Shown here: positions 57,401-64,000 of the stretch, one piece after another
Position numbering within the stretch: the stretch's first letter is position 1
Layout: each line of letters starts with the position of its first letter
Source: Sitta carolinensis
Lineage: Eukaryota; Chordata; Aves; Passeriformes; Sittidae
Length of the DNA stretch: 64,000 nucleotides
Assembly (NCBI GenBank): GCA_032173965.1
Contig: CM063294.1
Location: 2,712,452-2,776,451 of the forward strand
Reading direction: 5' to 3'
Position numbers and translations under genes: made by a program
The notes under the pieces: model-generated
What the model was told of the DNA's origin: nothing
Databases searched by the model: none
Seen by the model: the letters and a program-made list of their open reading frames with translations, nothing else

Positions 57401-60309
57401 CTCAGCCCATTCTGGAGCTCCTAAGAGGCTGGGAAAAGCAGGAGGGGAAGCAGTGCGACAGGATCCTGGGATTGCATGGGACATTGGATGCCATTCCCTT
57501 TGCTTTGCACAAGCAAAGACTTGTCTGATGTGGGAAGAAACAGGGAGCCCGGGACGGGGGAGGGCGTAGGGCCATCGGCCATGCTCTATTACCTGCTGGG
57601 AAGAGAAATCTCAGCCAGTGAGCCAAGGCACACTCCACGCCTGAGGCGAATGAAGGCAGCGAAGGGCTTTTCCAGGAATTCAACTTCTCCGACAGCAACG
57701 TGGGCTGCCTCAGCCCCCGGTGGGACCTTCTTCTTAAATCTGTTTCTCAGCTGAAAGGAAAGGGATGCGGCAGCTGGGTACTCAGGATGCCGTGGCCGGG
57801 CATGCAGGATGCAGTAGCTGCTGCCATACCTGCTCCTTGAGAGGCGTTTTGGAGAGCTGCGTTCCGGGCTCTGCCCTGCCCTTGGCTTTCCCTGCAAAGT
57901 AAGAGAGGAAGCAGCATGTGCTGGATTCCTCATGGGTACTGCCCCGGGCTGGAGACAGCGGGAGGATGCCTGGTGGATCAGCTGGGTTTCCTACCTCGGC
58001 AGGGAGAGAGACCAAGCTCGGTGAGGAGCTGCAGCAGGGATTTGGTAGGCTGGTGCTGCGGCTGGAGGAGCAGGAGGGCTGCCAGGCGCTCCCTCAGTGC
58101 AGGCGGCAGCTCTGCTGCCTCGGGCTGCCCGGAAAGCACGTGGTCTGCATCAGGGACAGGGACACCTCTGAGCCCCCTGGTTCACTGCCCATTGGGGAGC
58201 TACCCAGGGAAAAACCCTTAGCTAGAGGAGCAGACAGCCCTGCCAGGTACCCAGCTCTCACTCTCAGTGCTGTTCTGTAGGCACCTCCTGGTGGCCTGTC
58301 CCTCTCTGGTGACCAGCCCATCCCAGGAGATGACCGTTGCATTACCCATGTACCGATTATGTCCTTGAAACTGGTGGCATCCAGGTCCAGGAGCATCGTG
58401 CCCTTCTGCAGGCATGTCCTCAGCTGGAACAGGCTGTGCAGGGGCAGAGCTGGGACATGGGGTGTGCTCCAGCGCTCCCCACCATCCTCCACCTTCTCCT
58501 CAAACTTTATCCACCTGCCCAGGGAGATGTGTGGGGTCAGTGCCAGGGTAGGTCCTGTGCCCCGTGCCAGGCAGTGGGAGCTGGAGCCTGAGCCCATCTT
58601 TGAGCTTGGCATGGGCTGGCACAGGCAGGGAGGGGTTTGGGTGGCTCAGAGGGGCTGCAGTTCATGGTGTAGGGGCAGCTGGGCAGACAAAGTGGTCATG
58701 TCCCCATTCCTGCAGACCCACACCTCTCTAAGATCTGATCAGGGGGATTCCAATGGAATGAGATGTCAGGATGGTTCAGGTTTGAAGGGACCTTAAAGGT
58801 CACTTTATTCCAAGCCCTCCACCATGGGCAGGGGCACCTTCCACTATCCCAGGTTGCTCCAAGCCCCATCCAACCTGGCTTGGACACTTCCAGGGATGGG
58901 TCAGCCATGGCTTCTCTGGGCAACCTGTGCCAGGGCCTCAGCACCCTAACAGGGAAGAATTTCTTCCCCGTACCCCATCTAACCCAGCCCTCTGGCAGTG
59001 GGAAGCCATTCCTGCTTGTGCTGTCACTCCAGACCCTTGTCCAAAACCCCTCTCCATCTCTCTTAGAGCCCCTTTAGCCACTGGAAGGGTCTTTGAGGTC
59101 TCCCCTCAGCTTGTCTTCTCCAGGCTAAACGACACCCCACCTCTCTCATCCTGTCTCCATAGCAGACCTGTCCCAGCAGAGCTGTTCCAGACTTTGAATC
59201 ATTTCCATGGTTTCCTTTGGATATGCTTCAATAGGAGCTGGATGTGGTGCCCCAGGACAGTCTCACACAGAGCAGAACAGAGGGGGAAGCCCCTCCTCAC
59301 TCTCCTGCCCGTGGTGCAGCCCAGGATACACTCTGCTTTCTGGGCTGTGAGTGCACAGTGCTGGCTGCTGTCTCATCTGTCACCCCCCCAGTCAGTTCCT
59401 GCAGGGCTGCTCCCAGCCCATCCAATCTCCCAGCTGGGCTGGGGCTGGGGGTGGCCTGCCATTAGCAGCGCTTGCTGGAGTCAGAACAGAGGTGTCTTGA
59501 GCTGTTTCCACGCTCGGGCCATGCCAAATATTTTAACGCCAGACGCAGACAGAGCTTCCCTTTGTCCCCGTGGGTGGGCGCTGGTCGTGCTGCACGGGCA
59601 GAGCGTGCCCCGGCACCGCCGGCTCCTGCTCAGAGGCAGCCGGGAGGTGACAACGGGGCTGGCTGACAGGCACAGACACAGCCTTTGGTCCCCACAGACC
59701 CTCCGACCCCGGGCGAACACCCGCTGATGTCCCCAGACCCCTGTGTCCCCTTGCTCCTGCCGGGGGGCGGAGGCGAGCTGTGGTGCACGGGGTCATCCCA
59801 GCCCCGGCGCAGCCGCTGGAGCCTTGGAGAGGAGACAGAGAGGAGCAGGAGGGAGGGCGCTGTGCCTGGCCTGCCAGACATCCTGCCCTCTCCCACGAAA
59901 TTAAGTCAGCCCAGCGTGGGCAGCGGCGGGGCAGAGCCTTGCCTTGGGGCTGAGGCACGGTCAGCCTCGGGCCATGCCCCGGGCTCCAGCTGAGCTCCCA
60001 ACGCGTGGCCCAGCAGCTTGGCTCTCGCAGGTGTGCCTACCTGGCCATCTCCCTCCACTCCAGCCCCGCCGGGGTGCTGAGGAGCTGGTTGAGCTGGATG
60101 AAGAGCAGCGGGCAGGTGACGTCCCCCCTCTCCTCCCACTGCAGGGCGGCACCGGCTCGCCGGGCCGCGGTGGCCGTGCTCGAGGGGAAGATGCTGCAGC
60201 CCGAAGCCTGTGAGGGAGCTCCAGGGTTGCTGCATTCTGGTCTGGGCTGCGAGCAGTCGTCTGCTGCCCGCAGAGCCGTGCCACCCTCCCCGGGCATGTG
60301 GGCTCGCAT
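48447..60309 (-). CDS. SLC4A9: SLC4A9 (anion exchanger 4) gene model, 20 coding exons, one apparent frameshift
   Basis: AE4 is a plasma-membrane bicarbonate/anion transporter of the SLC4 family, best known in epithelia; its exact ion coupling is debated. Twenty exons give a cytosolic N-domain (residues 1-400), the membrane domain (about 400-920) and a short C-tail ending INLSVN, close to the human INISVN. Family signatures are intact: '[11 protein letters not shown]', '[20 protein letters not shown]', 'FILLGPPK', 'VLPPGKWDP', '[10 protein letters not shown]', '[20 protein letters not shown]', '[10 protein letters not shown]', '[15 protein letters not shown]', '[12 protein letters not shown]', 'MPAKHQPD'. 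The summed length is 2894 nt, one base short of 965 codons, and the missing base falls in exon 10 near 53792. Human AE4 is about 980 residues. It could be a pseudogene in this animal, but every other exon, splice site and phase is intact. Confidence 0.92.
48614..48760 (-). CDS. SLC4A9: SLC4A9 exon 19 (residues 900-948; last TM and C-tail)
   Basis: 49 codons: '[20 protein letters not shown]', '[20 protein letters not shown]', 'PEQGSRAEE'. The 'L.LVG.RK.LE..FS..(D/E)L.WLD' motif matches human AE4. The acceptor is GGCCGCAG. The donor GAG|GTCGGT is weak but is the only one that keeps the phase into exon 20. Confidence 0.88.
49140..49313 (-). CDS. SLC4A9: SLC4A9 exon 18 (residues 842-899)
   Basis: 58 codons: '[20 protein letters not shown]', '[20 protein letters not shown]', '[18 protein letters not shown]', ending phase 0 before GTACGA. 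'[19 protein letters not shown]' is a firm SLC4 signature, followed by the last long membrane segments. Confidence 0.96.
50186..50254 (-). CDS. SLC4A9: SLC4A9 exon 17 (residues 819-841)
   Basis: A 69-nt exon of 23 codons: '[20 protein letters not shown]' plus SIQ. It matches the '[16 protein letters not shown]' span of human AE4 exactly in length, with GCAG and CAG|GTGAGG splice sites. Confidence 0.95.
50357..50690 (-). mobile_element. CR1 LINE internal fragment
   Basis: The plus strand reads the reverse complement of CR1: 'tgcacctcagcttggtgcca', 'catttggacactgggctact', 'gaccatccaaccaattcttg' and 'cttccatcaaatcc'. This internal segment lies upstream of the usual 3'-most 700 bp of the element. 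The 3' end is absent. It sits in SLC4A9 intron 16. Confidence 0.85.
51124..51196 (-). CDS. SLC4A9: SLC4A9 exon 16 (residues 794-818)
   Basis: The 73-nt exon reads '[20 protein letters not shown]' followed by 'APVLK'. It is a conserved membrane span, from a CCCACAG acceptor (phase 2) to an AAG|GTAGGA donor. Confidence 0.95.
51435..51613 (-). CDS. SLC4A9: SLC4A9 exon 15 (residues 735-794)
   Basis: 59 codons plus two bases: '[20 protein letters not shown]', '[20 protein letters not shown]', '[19 protein letters not shown]'. It has a membrane span, the 'GLPW(Y/F)V.ATV.S..H..SL' motif and the 'SAPGE.P.FLG(I/V)R' motif that continues into exon 16. Confidence 0.96.
51764..51925 (-). CDS. SLC4A9: SLC4A9 exon 14 (residues 681-734)
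   Basis: 54 codons: '[20 protein letters not shown]', '[20 protein letters not shown]', '[14 protein letters not shown]'. This is the nearly invariant '[18 protein letters not shown]' block of sodium-bicarbonate-type SLC4 transporters. The acceptor is CTCCACAG and the donor CAG|GTGAGC. Confidence 0.96.
52489..52602 (-). CDS. SLC4A9: SLC4A9 exon 13 (residues 643-680)
   Basis: 38 codons: '[20 protein letters not shown]' and '[18 protein letters not shown]'. It holds one membrane span and the conserved 'TPKLxVPSExK' turn, from a CACCTGCAG acceptor to an AAG|GTGCCA donor. Confidence 0.94.
52742..52924 (-). CDS. SLC4A9: SLC4A9 exon 12 (residues 582-642; end of the loop and next TM)
   Basis: After a strong acceptor (TGTCCCTGCAG) the exon reads '[20 protein letters not shown]', '[20 protein letters not shown]', '[20 protein letters not shown]' and G, ending phase 0 before GTGAGC. 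It carries the conserved Cys pair and the '[12 protein letters not shown]' membrane segment. In the uncorrected reading frame arriving from exon 10, a TGA is met within its first 25 bases. Confidence 0.9.
53020..53075 (-). CDS. SLC4A9: SLC4A9 exon 11 (residues 563-581; extracellular loop)
   Basis: A 56-nt exon reading '[19 protein letters not shown]' in the frame that continues from the LSSP end of exon 10. It has a third sequon (NDT). It is short and variable in the family and is identified by phase, strong splice sites (CTTTGCAG, CAG|GTACAG) and position. Confidence 0.82.
53076..53741 (-). other. SLC4A9: SLC4A9 intron 10
   Basis: 666 bp of GC-rich unique-looking intron. I see no repeat or exon in it. 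Confidence 0.85.
53742..54012 (-). pseudogene. SLC4A9: SLC4A9 exon 10 with an apparent 1-base deletion near 53792 (residues 472-563)
   Basis: The exon opens in frame: '[20 protein letters not shown]', '[20 protein letters not shown]', '[20 protein letters not shown]', '[13 protein letters not shown]' up to 53793. From 53790 the family sequence continues in another frame, '[16 protein letters not shown]', with paired cysteines and two N-glycosylation sequons (NVT, NLS) of the extracellular loop. The codon between the two, at 53791-53792, has two bases, GG. The exon is 271 nt, whereas the flanking phases need 272. Read as written, translation goes into '[14 protein letters not shown]' and meets TGA near the start of exon 12. 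The splice sites (CTCAG, G|GTGAGC) are intact. I mark it as broken; a sequencing or assembly indel is the likeliest cause. Confidence 0.85.
54124..54257 (-). CDS. SLC4A9: SLC4A9 exon 9 (residues 428-472; TM2-TM3)
   Basis: The 134-nt exon reads '[20 protein letters not shown]', '[20 protein letters not shown]' and 'FSFS'. The '[17 protein letters not shown]' core is the most conserved part of the SLC4 transport domain. It ends phase 2 before GTGAGT. Confidence 0.96.
54477..54651 (-). CDS. SLC4A9: SLC4A9 exon 8 (residues 369-427; start of the membrane domain, TM1)
   Basis: The 175-nt exon reads '[20 protein letters not shown]', '[20 protein letters not shown]', '[18 protein letters not shown]'. 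It carries the 'DI+RK.P.Y.SDF.DAL' lead-in and TM1 ending in '[11 protein letters not shown]', both diagnostic for SLC4. The acceptor is CACCCCAG and the donor CAG|GTCAGT. Confidence 0.95.
55085..55135 (+). mobile_element. CR1 LINE 3'-end scrap
   Basis: 'gatgatcttcaaaggtttct' followed by 'tccaactcaaccatga' matches the sense 3' end of avian CR1. Only about 50 bp is recognisable, in SLC4A9 intron 7 on the strand opposite to the gene. Confidence 0.6.
55449..55603 (-). CDS. SLC4A9: SLC4A9 exon 7 (residues 318-369)
   Basis: The exon reads '[20 protein letters not shown]', '[20 protein letters not shown]' and '[12 protein letters not shown]', ending phase 2 before GTGGGC. It holds the 'VLPPGxWDPxxRI' signature. 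It joins exon 8 directly, so the roughly 45-residue variable linker seen in human AE4 before the membrane domain is absent here. Confidence 0.92.
55873..55957 (-). CDS. SLC4A9: SLC4A9 exon 6 (residues 289-317)
   Basis: The 85-nt exon reads '[20 protein letters not shown]' then 'AMATLLTDE', with a GTCACAG acceptor and a GAG|GTGAGC donor. It is the hallmark cytosolic-domain motif of bicarbonate transporters (FILLGP.....YHE.GRA). Confidence 0.94.
55958..57592 (-). other. SLC4A9: SLC4A9 intron 5
   Basis: 1635 bp, the longest SLC4A9 intron without a recognised repeat. Open frames on both strands are unsupported. Confidence 0.82.
57593..57750 (-). CDS. SLC4A9: SLC4A9 exon 5 (residues 237-289)
   Basis: The exon reads '[20 protein letters not shown]', '[20 protein letters not shown]', '[12 protein letters not shown]', ending phase 2 before GTAATA. 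This is the conserved 'PxGAEAxxVxVGEVxFL' stretch of the SLC4 cytosolic domain. The following intron (55958-57592) is 1635 bp and holds nothing I recognise. Confidence 0.92.
57830..57891 (-). CDS. SLC4A9: SLC4A9 exon 4 (residues 216-236)
   Basis: A 62-nt exon reading '[20 protein letters not shown]' plus Q. It is a basic, poorly conserved cytosolic linker that joins in phase to both neighbours (GCAG acceptor, CAG|GTATGG donor). The identity rests on phase and position rather than on similarity. Confidence 0.8.
57995..58144 (-). CDS. SLC4A9: SLC4A9 exon 3 (residues 166-216)
   Basis: After a strong acceptor (CCTGATGCAG) the 150-nt exon reads '[20 protein letters not shown]', '[18 protein letters not shown]' and '[12 protein letters not shown]', ending in phase 1 before GTAGGA. 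This is the helical cytosolic segment that in human AE4 reads SLSPELRGQLQALLLQRPQH. Confidence 0.88.
58354..58580 (-). CDS. SLC4A9: SLC4A9 exon 2 (residues 90-166)
   Basis: Conserved core: '[20 protein letters not shown]', '[20 protein letters not shown]', '[14 protein letters not shown]', ending in phase 1 before GTACAT. Two acceptors keep the frame. One at 58514 (CTGGGCAG) starts directly at the Trp. One at 58580 (GCTCCAG) adds 22 residues, '[13 protein letters not shown]' among them, which align with the human PSITLSTHLHHR just before the same Trp. I chose the longer form because its length matches human. The low boundary is certain. Confidence 0.78.
58581..60040 (-). other. SLC4A9: SLC4A9 intron 1
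   Basis: 1460 bp. About half is the CR1 element at 58758-59460. The rest shows nothing recognisable. Confidence 0.8.
58758..59460 (-). mobile_element. CR1 LINE, 5'-truncated 3' part (about 700 bp)
   Basis: The plus strand carries the reverse complement of an avian CR1 3' region: 'gaagggaccttaaaggtcac', 'atgggcaggggcaccttcca', 'ccatccaacctggcttggac', 'cttctctgggcaacctgtgc', 'cttgtcttctccaggctaaa' and 'gcccaggatacactctgctt'. The element therefore lies on the minus strand with its 3' end near 58758. It has no intact reverse transcriptase frame. It sits in SLC4A9 intron 1. Confidence 0.92.
60041..60309 (-). CDS. SLC4A9: SLC4A9 exon 1 (first recognised coding exon; start uncertain)
   Basis: The exon ends '[20 protein letters not shown]' and 'REMAR' before GTAGGC in phase 2; human AE4 has [19 protein letters not shown] at this place. 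The frame is open upstream to a TAG near 60343. The first ATG in it is at 60307-60309, giving [10 protein letters not shown], which loosely resembles the human start MEMKLPGQEG. An acceptor (CCCTGCAG) in front of TGGGAGGAG would instead start the exon at 60138, with a further 5' exon unseen. The conserved 3' half is firm; the first 50 or so residues are not. Confidence 0.7.
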
Positions 60310-61970
60310 AGCCACCGACAGCCACAGGCATGAGCTCCCCTACAGCACTCACAGGATCCCACTCATCCCACACCTTATAACAGCTGTGAACTGGTTTAAA
60401 CTGGCCACAAACCAATACACAGGAGCCAAGCCCAAAACAACCATCTCAAAACAGCAGGGTCAGCCCCACAGGTCCCAGTATGGTTGTGTTCTGCCATGTC
60501 CAGCTGCCCACCTGGACCAGGGACCAGGGGACCCACCTGCCTCCTGCAGGACAAGGATGTTTGTGGGGACCAGTGTTCTCCTAGCCCTGTCTGCACCCTG
60601 CAAGGCGTTGGTGAGGGGTGGCTGGAGAGCTGGTGGCAGTATTGGTGTCTGTGCAAGGGTCTGTGCCCATGGCAGGAGGGGTGACACAGCCCATGGCAGC
60701 TCCTCCTGGGAAAGTGGATATGGGACATTCCTGAGCAAATCCAGAGTGGGGAAATGAGGGGCTGCCAGCAGCAGGGCTGACGGGGAGGGCTGGGAGGGCT
60801 TCAGGGCAGTGCCGGTGTTCAGAAGGCTCTGTGTGAGCTGCAGCCGGAGAGCGGATGGAGGGGAGAGGACGCGAGTACAGCCGCAGCACCCTGCAGGGAC
60901 AGGGACACCGCCGGGCCTGCACGGCGCTGCCAGCAGAGAGCAGCCACGGTGCTCGCTGTGCCGTGCCGTGCCCACCGCCAGCACGGCCGGCCCGCGGCCC
61001 CCCGCACACCACCGGCGGGGCTGTGTGCACTGCAAACACGGCGGCGGCACCGCAAACACCCGCGGGCCGGCACGGGCCGGCCGGGCTGGAGCCCGCTGGA
61101 CCCGACAGGATCCAGCCCCAGGAGCGGCTGGAGCAGGGCCAGGCACCACCACGGCAGAGTCACTTTTTGGGGGAAATGCGGGTGGGAGCGTGGGTTCCTG
61201 AGGCCCTGGTACCCGACACGCAGGAGCTGAGGCCGAGGGTCTGGCCCAGCGTGTCCAGGCTGTTTGCCCTGTGACACCAGCGGGTATCACGGTGTGTAGG
61301 GGGTGCCCTTAGCTGGGGTAGGGACCGTGGGGAGAGCCCTGGCAGATGGGTCCATCGATAAGGAGCGTCAGGGATGCCCTGAGGCACCCAAACCTTCCCG
61401 AGGTTCACCTCTCCCTCCTGTGGGCGCTGCCTCAGCTGCAGGAGATGGGGCATGACTGGCAGCAGGCGCAGGCAGGGAGGCTGTGAGGGGCTGCAGGAGG
61501 TGGGCAGGGGTCATGGGAGGCTGTGGGAGGCAGAGGGGAAGAGGCAGCAGGAGGCAGAGGCAGGAAGCAGGGGCAGGCAGGATCAGCAGGCTGCACACGT
61601 CCCCCCCACCCTTGCCCGCTGCCAATCCTCTGTGCCAGCAGCCTCCCTGGCAGCTGACGTGAGCTGGTACCTCCCTCTCCCGAGGTGCCAGGGCAGCTGG
61701 CAAGTGTTGCCCTCACACGCTGCCTGCACACGCCCAGCCCGGCCTTGAGGACGTGGTGGGGGACTGGAAGGGCAAAAAATTCCATCCCAACCTGGGGACC
61801 TCCCCAGGAGCCAGCGTGCAGGACTGCCCAGGGACACAGCCCCTCGCCCGTGCCACCACCTCGCTCCACTGCCAAAGGCTTTGGGCTCCTGGTGGCCGGA
61901 GGAGGCGGAAGGAAAAACATCCAGCAAACAATTGCAAAAGTCAAGTCTGAGCAAGAAGGAGGGTGTGAGC

Positions 61971-61996
61971 GGGGGGGGGGGGGGGGGGGGGGGGGG
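61971..61996. repeat. Poly-G run, 26 bases
   Basis: Uninterrupted G26 on the plus strand about 1 kb upstream of the HBEGF ATG, preceded by 'gggtgtgagc'. It can form a G-quadruplex and is error-prone in sequencing, so its true length is uncertain. Confidence 0.9.
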
Positions 61997-62172
61997 ATGT
62001 GCCAGATCCGGTGGTATTCCTTGGAGACAGCAACAACAATGGCAGGAATATTTGCTCATGCCTAGCTGAGCCCAAACCAGCCATGGGCTGGGGGCTCGGG
62101 ACCTAGGGGAAACAGCCAGGGGCCTCTGCTGGCCCAAAGGAGAGTTGGGACAGGACCCTGCACTCGCCCAGC

Positions 62173-62186
62173 ACTGACGTCAGTGA
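62173..62186. promoter_or_regulatory. CRE-type palindrome upstream of HBEGF
   Basis: CACTGACGTCAGTG is a perfect 14-bp palindrome with a consensus CREB/ATF/AP-1 family core TGACGTCA at 62175-62182, about 810 bp before the HBEGF start codon. Binding is inferred from the motif only. Confidence 0.55.
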
Positions 62187-62799
62187 CATTTTTTGCACTG
62201 TCACCTGTGCTGAGGATGGGGCCAAACACAGCACACAGTTGCCAGTATGGTGAAGGGGATGGGGAAGCTCTGGCAGTGCCCAAACACAGCACGGGACACC
62301 TTGGGACGGGGACAAGGATAGTGGCTGGCTGGGAGGTGTTGTGAGATGAGGCTGTGACTCAATCATTTGGGCTGCCATAGGGGCATAAAGGGGGCCTTGG
62401 GGACAGAAAGGGTCTCTGCCACCTGGGTCATGGATATCATTCCATCCCCAGGCCGGGAAGAGGTGAAGCTCTGACTCCTGAGGTCCTGCCTCTCTCTTGA
62501 TGCTTTTCTGAGGAGCACTCACTCTCCCAGTACCCTCATGCCACCTCGGCCACCTGCCAGCCAGGGCCACGGGGACCATCGGGATCCCCCTCCTCTCCCC
62601 CGGCTGGAGCCACACTTTCCCGTGGACATCTCCTGCCCTCCGCGTCCTGCAGGGACCCTTTCCTCGGCGGGCTCTTCCCGCCCAGCCCGCAGCGCGGAGC
62701 GGCACCGGGGCGGCGGTGGCTCTGGGGTCCCTGGCCCGCCTCTGAGCGAGGAGAACCCCCCGGGCCAGCACAGCCCAAGGACCCGGGAGCTGATCCCAG

Positions 62800-62992
62800 T
62801 CCCGACCGGCCGGACGCCCCCGGGGGCGGTGGGGAAGCCCTTCCCGGGGGCGGGGCGGTCGTTCAGCCCCTCCCCGCCCCGCCCCGCCGCCCGCAGCTTT
62901 CTACCGGCCGCGGGGCCGCTGTGCCGGAGAACGGGCATCGCTGCGGGAGCGAACGGAGCGCGGCGCTGGCTGGACGAGTGTGCCCGCGGGTC
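62800..62992 (+). promoter_or_regulatory. HBEGF: HBEGF proximal promoter / 5' UTR (GC boxes)
   Basis: Dense GC boxes: GGGGGCGGGGCGG at 62846-62858 and CCCCGCCCCGCCCCGCC at 62872-62888, within a CpG-rich stretch ending at the HBEGF ATG. No TATA box is apparent. The start site is not determinable from sequence. Confidence 0.6.
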
Positions 62993-63035
62993 ATGGACGG
63001 GCGGGCGGTGCTGATCCAAGCGCTGCTGGCGGCAG
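62993..63035 (+). CDS. HBEGF: HBEGF coding exon 1 (start codon, signal peptide start)
   Basis: The ATG at 62993 opens MDGRAVLIQALLAA and stops at CAG|GTACGG in phase 1. It joins exon 2 to give a hydrophobic signal peptide, MDGRAVLIQALLAAVCSAAA, which is what I recall for avian HBEGF. The human N-terminus differs in sequence but has the same layout. HBEGF is a membrane-anchored, heparin-binding EGFR/ErbB4 ligand released by shedding. Confidence 0.88.
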
Positions 63036-64000
63036 GTACGGGCTCACGTGGGGAGGATCCCGGGTGCGGGCAACGCATCCCAACGCCCCGCTCCACTGGA
63101 GGATCCCGAACATGCGGGAGAGCGGGCTTGGGCAACGCCGTCCTGGTGCCGGGGGTGGGCAGACGGGAGATTGGCCCCAGTCCCGCGTGGGGGGTCCCGG
63201 GCAGGGCAGCGTCAGCCCCCACTCCTGACTGCTCTCTCCGCAGTGTGCTCGGCGGCGGCGGGCGGGCTGCGCCGGGACGAGCTGCACAACGAGGTGCTGC
63301 ACAAGGGCGGCGGCGTGCCGGTCCCGGCCACGGCCCCGCTGCTCGGCGGCAGCCCCGAGAAGGAGGGCGGCGGAGCGGCCTCGGGGGACGACTTCAGCGA
63401 GCTGCCGAGAGGTACGGACGGGATAAGGGGTCCCAGGGCGGGGCCGGGATCGCGGGACGGGCTGGGCTGGGGGCAGTTGGAGCCGGAGCGGTCGTGAAGG
63501 TACCGGGCTGAGCTCGGCTTAATCCCCTGGGTGCCCCGGCAGCAGCTCCGGCTCCACTTCGGAGGGACTTGTAACGGTGGGTGGGGGCAGTGCCCAAGTA
63601 CCGAGCCCCGGCGGCAGCACGCCCGAGTGGAAGCAGCCCGTGGGGCACCGGCACGGAGCAGTGGCGCTCCTGCTAGGGGCTGTCGGTGTTCCTGAAGTCC
63701 CCTGCAGGATGGGTTCCAGGGGCGACCGAGAGCAGGCAGAGCCCCTCGTGGCGGGGCTGCCGTGTCCGGGACCCGCGGGGACCGCCGTGAGTCACCGCCG
63801 CCCACGCGCGGCTGCTCCTCATTCCGCGGCAGGGCTCGTCAGCCGGCGGCCCCGCCACGGGGCCGGTGGGGGCACTGCCTCTCTCTGGGGCTCCCGAGCA
63901 CCCACGCCGGGCTCCTTGCCCCGGGCTGGCACCAGACAGTGTCCTGGGGTCTCTCACGGGGGCTGGACACGGGCCCGTGGCGGGCTGAGGGGTGACACGT
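62993..64000 (+). CDS. HBEGF: HBEGF gene, 5' part (exons 1-2; continues past the right edge)
   Basis: Heparin-binding EGF-like growth factor precursor, a single-pass membrane protein of the secretory pathway. Only the first 70 or so residues (signal peptide and propeptide) are in the window, in exons 62993-63035 and 63244-63411. Intron 1 is 208 bp, and intron 2 runs off the window. The gene diverges from SLC4A9, as in human. The GC-rich 5' region suggests a CpG-island promoter. Confidence 0.87.
63244..63411 (+). CDS. HBEGF: HBEGF coding exon 2 (end of signal peptide and propeptide)
   Basis: After CTCTCCGCAG the exon reads 'VCSAAAGGLRRDELHNEVLH', 'KGGGVPVPATAPLLGGSPEK' and 'EGGGAASGDDFSELPR', ending phase 1 at AGAG|GTACGG. 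This is the end of the signal peptide and the propeptide, which is removed before the mature growth factor. The heparin-binding basic stretch, EGF-like domain and transmembrane segment belong to exons past the right edge; none of them is in 63412-64000. Propeptide sequence is poorly conserved between birds and mammals; the call rests on the start, the SELPR end, exon phases and synteny. Confidence 0.88.
63412..64000 (+). other. HBEGF: HBEGF intron 2 (partial)
   Basis: 589 bp of GC-rich intron. No EGF-domain cysteine pattern is visible on either strand, so exon 3 lies beyond the window. Confidence 0.8.

Larger units (their letters stand above)
60310..62992. other. SLC4A9-HBEGF divergent intergenic region
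   Basis: About 2.7 kb between the first SLC4A9 coding exon (minus) and the HBEGF start codon (plus). It must hold both 5' UTRs and promoters. Contents seen: a purine-rich (AGG) stretch near 61480-61590, a G26 run at 61971-61996, a CRE palindrome at 62173-62186 and a GC-box promoter just before HBEGF. Long open frames here reflect GC-rich composition and match no family I know. Confidence 0.8.

Noticed and set aside
60460..61290. 276-codon minus-strand frame upstream of SLC4A9
   Set aside because: GC-rich intergenic sequence with no family similarity and many overlapping frames on both strands. Codon use and content look random.
62103..62771. 222-codon minus-strand frame next to HBEGF
   Set aside because: Antisense to the HBEGF upstream CpG-rich region, with no recognisable domain and low-complexity Arg/Gly/Pro composition.
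1..64000. CRISPR arrays, operons or prokaryotic mobile systems
   Set aside because: The tandem repeats present are minisatellites without unique spacers, and the genes are spliced vertebrate genes.

Overview
The window looks like nuclear DNA of a bird. It holds long AT-rich introns with few transposons, several CR1 LINE fragments of the avian type, and three vertebrate genes in an order I know from human 5q31: HBEGF, SLC4A9, ANKHD1. Orientation is also as in human: SLC4A9 and ANKHD1 lie head to tail, and HBEGF diverges from SLC4A9. The species cannot be read from the sequence. Exons were placed by reading splice sites, codon phase and family motifs; no search was run.

Region 1 (1-47,681, minus strand) is the 5' part of ANKHD1, the large cytoplasmic ankyrin-repeat/KH-domain scaffold. 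Ten exons encode the first 585 residues: an acidic, low-complexity N-terminus and ankyrin repeats 1-12. Introns 1 and 2 are about 14.3 and 20.0 kb, and the gene runs off the left edge. A 64/60-bp minisatellite of 16 units fills much of intron 3 and ends against the splice donor of exon 3. A 20-bp GC-rich minisatellite lies in intron 2.

Region 2 (about 47,000-48,450) is a CpG-rich promoter upstream of ANKHD1. It has six CCAAT boxes in one orientation, a 16-bp CRE palindrome and an E-box. It sits in the 765 bp that separate ANKHD1 from the stop codon of SLC4A9, with no canonical poly(A) signal between them.

Region 3 (48,447-60,309, minus strand) is SLC4A9 (AE4), a membrane bicarbonate/anion transporter of the SLC4 family, in 20 small exons. 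The exon phases add up to 964 residues only if one base is added to exon 10 near 53,792. As written, the gene is frameshifted in an extracellular loop and stops early in exon 12. This is either an assembly error or a real lesion.

Region 4 (60,310-64,000) is the divergent SLC4A9-HBEGF interval and the first two coding exons of HBEGF on the plus strand. The interval holds a 26-base G run, a purine-rich tract, a CRE palindrome and a GC-box promoter. The EGF domain of HBEGF lies beyond the right edge.

The three genes are not an operon-like unit: a scaffold protein, an ion transporter and a secreted growth factor that share conserved synteny. I found no convincing new gene system. The items most worth checking are the SLC4A9 frameshift, the minisatellite touching an ANKHD1 splice site, and the crowded SLC4A9/ANKHD1 junction.
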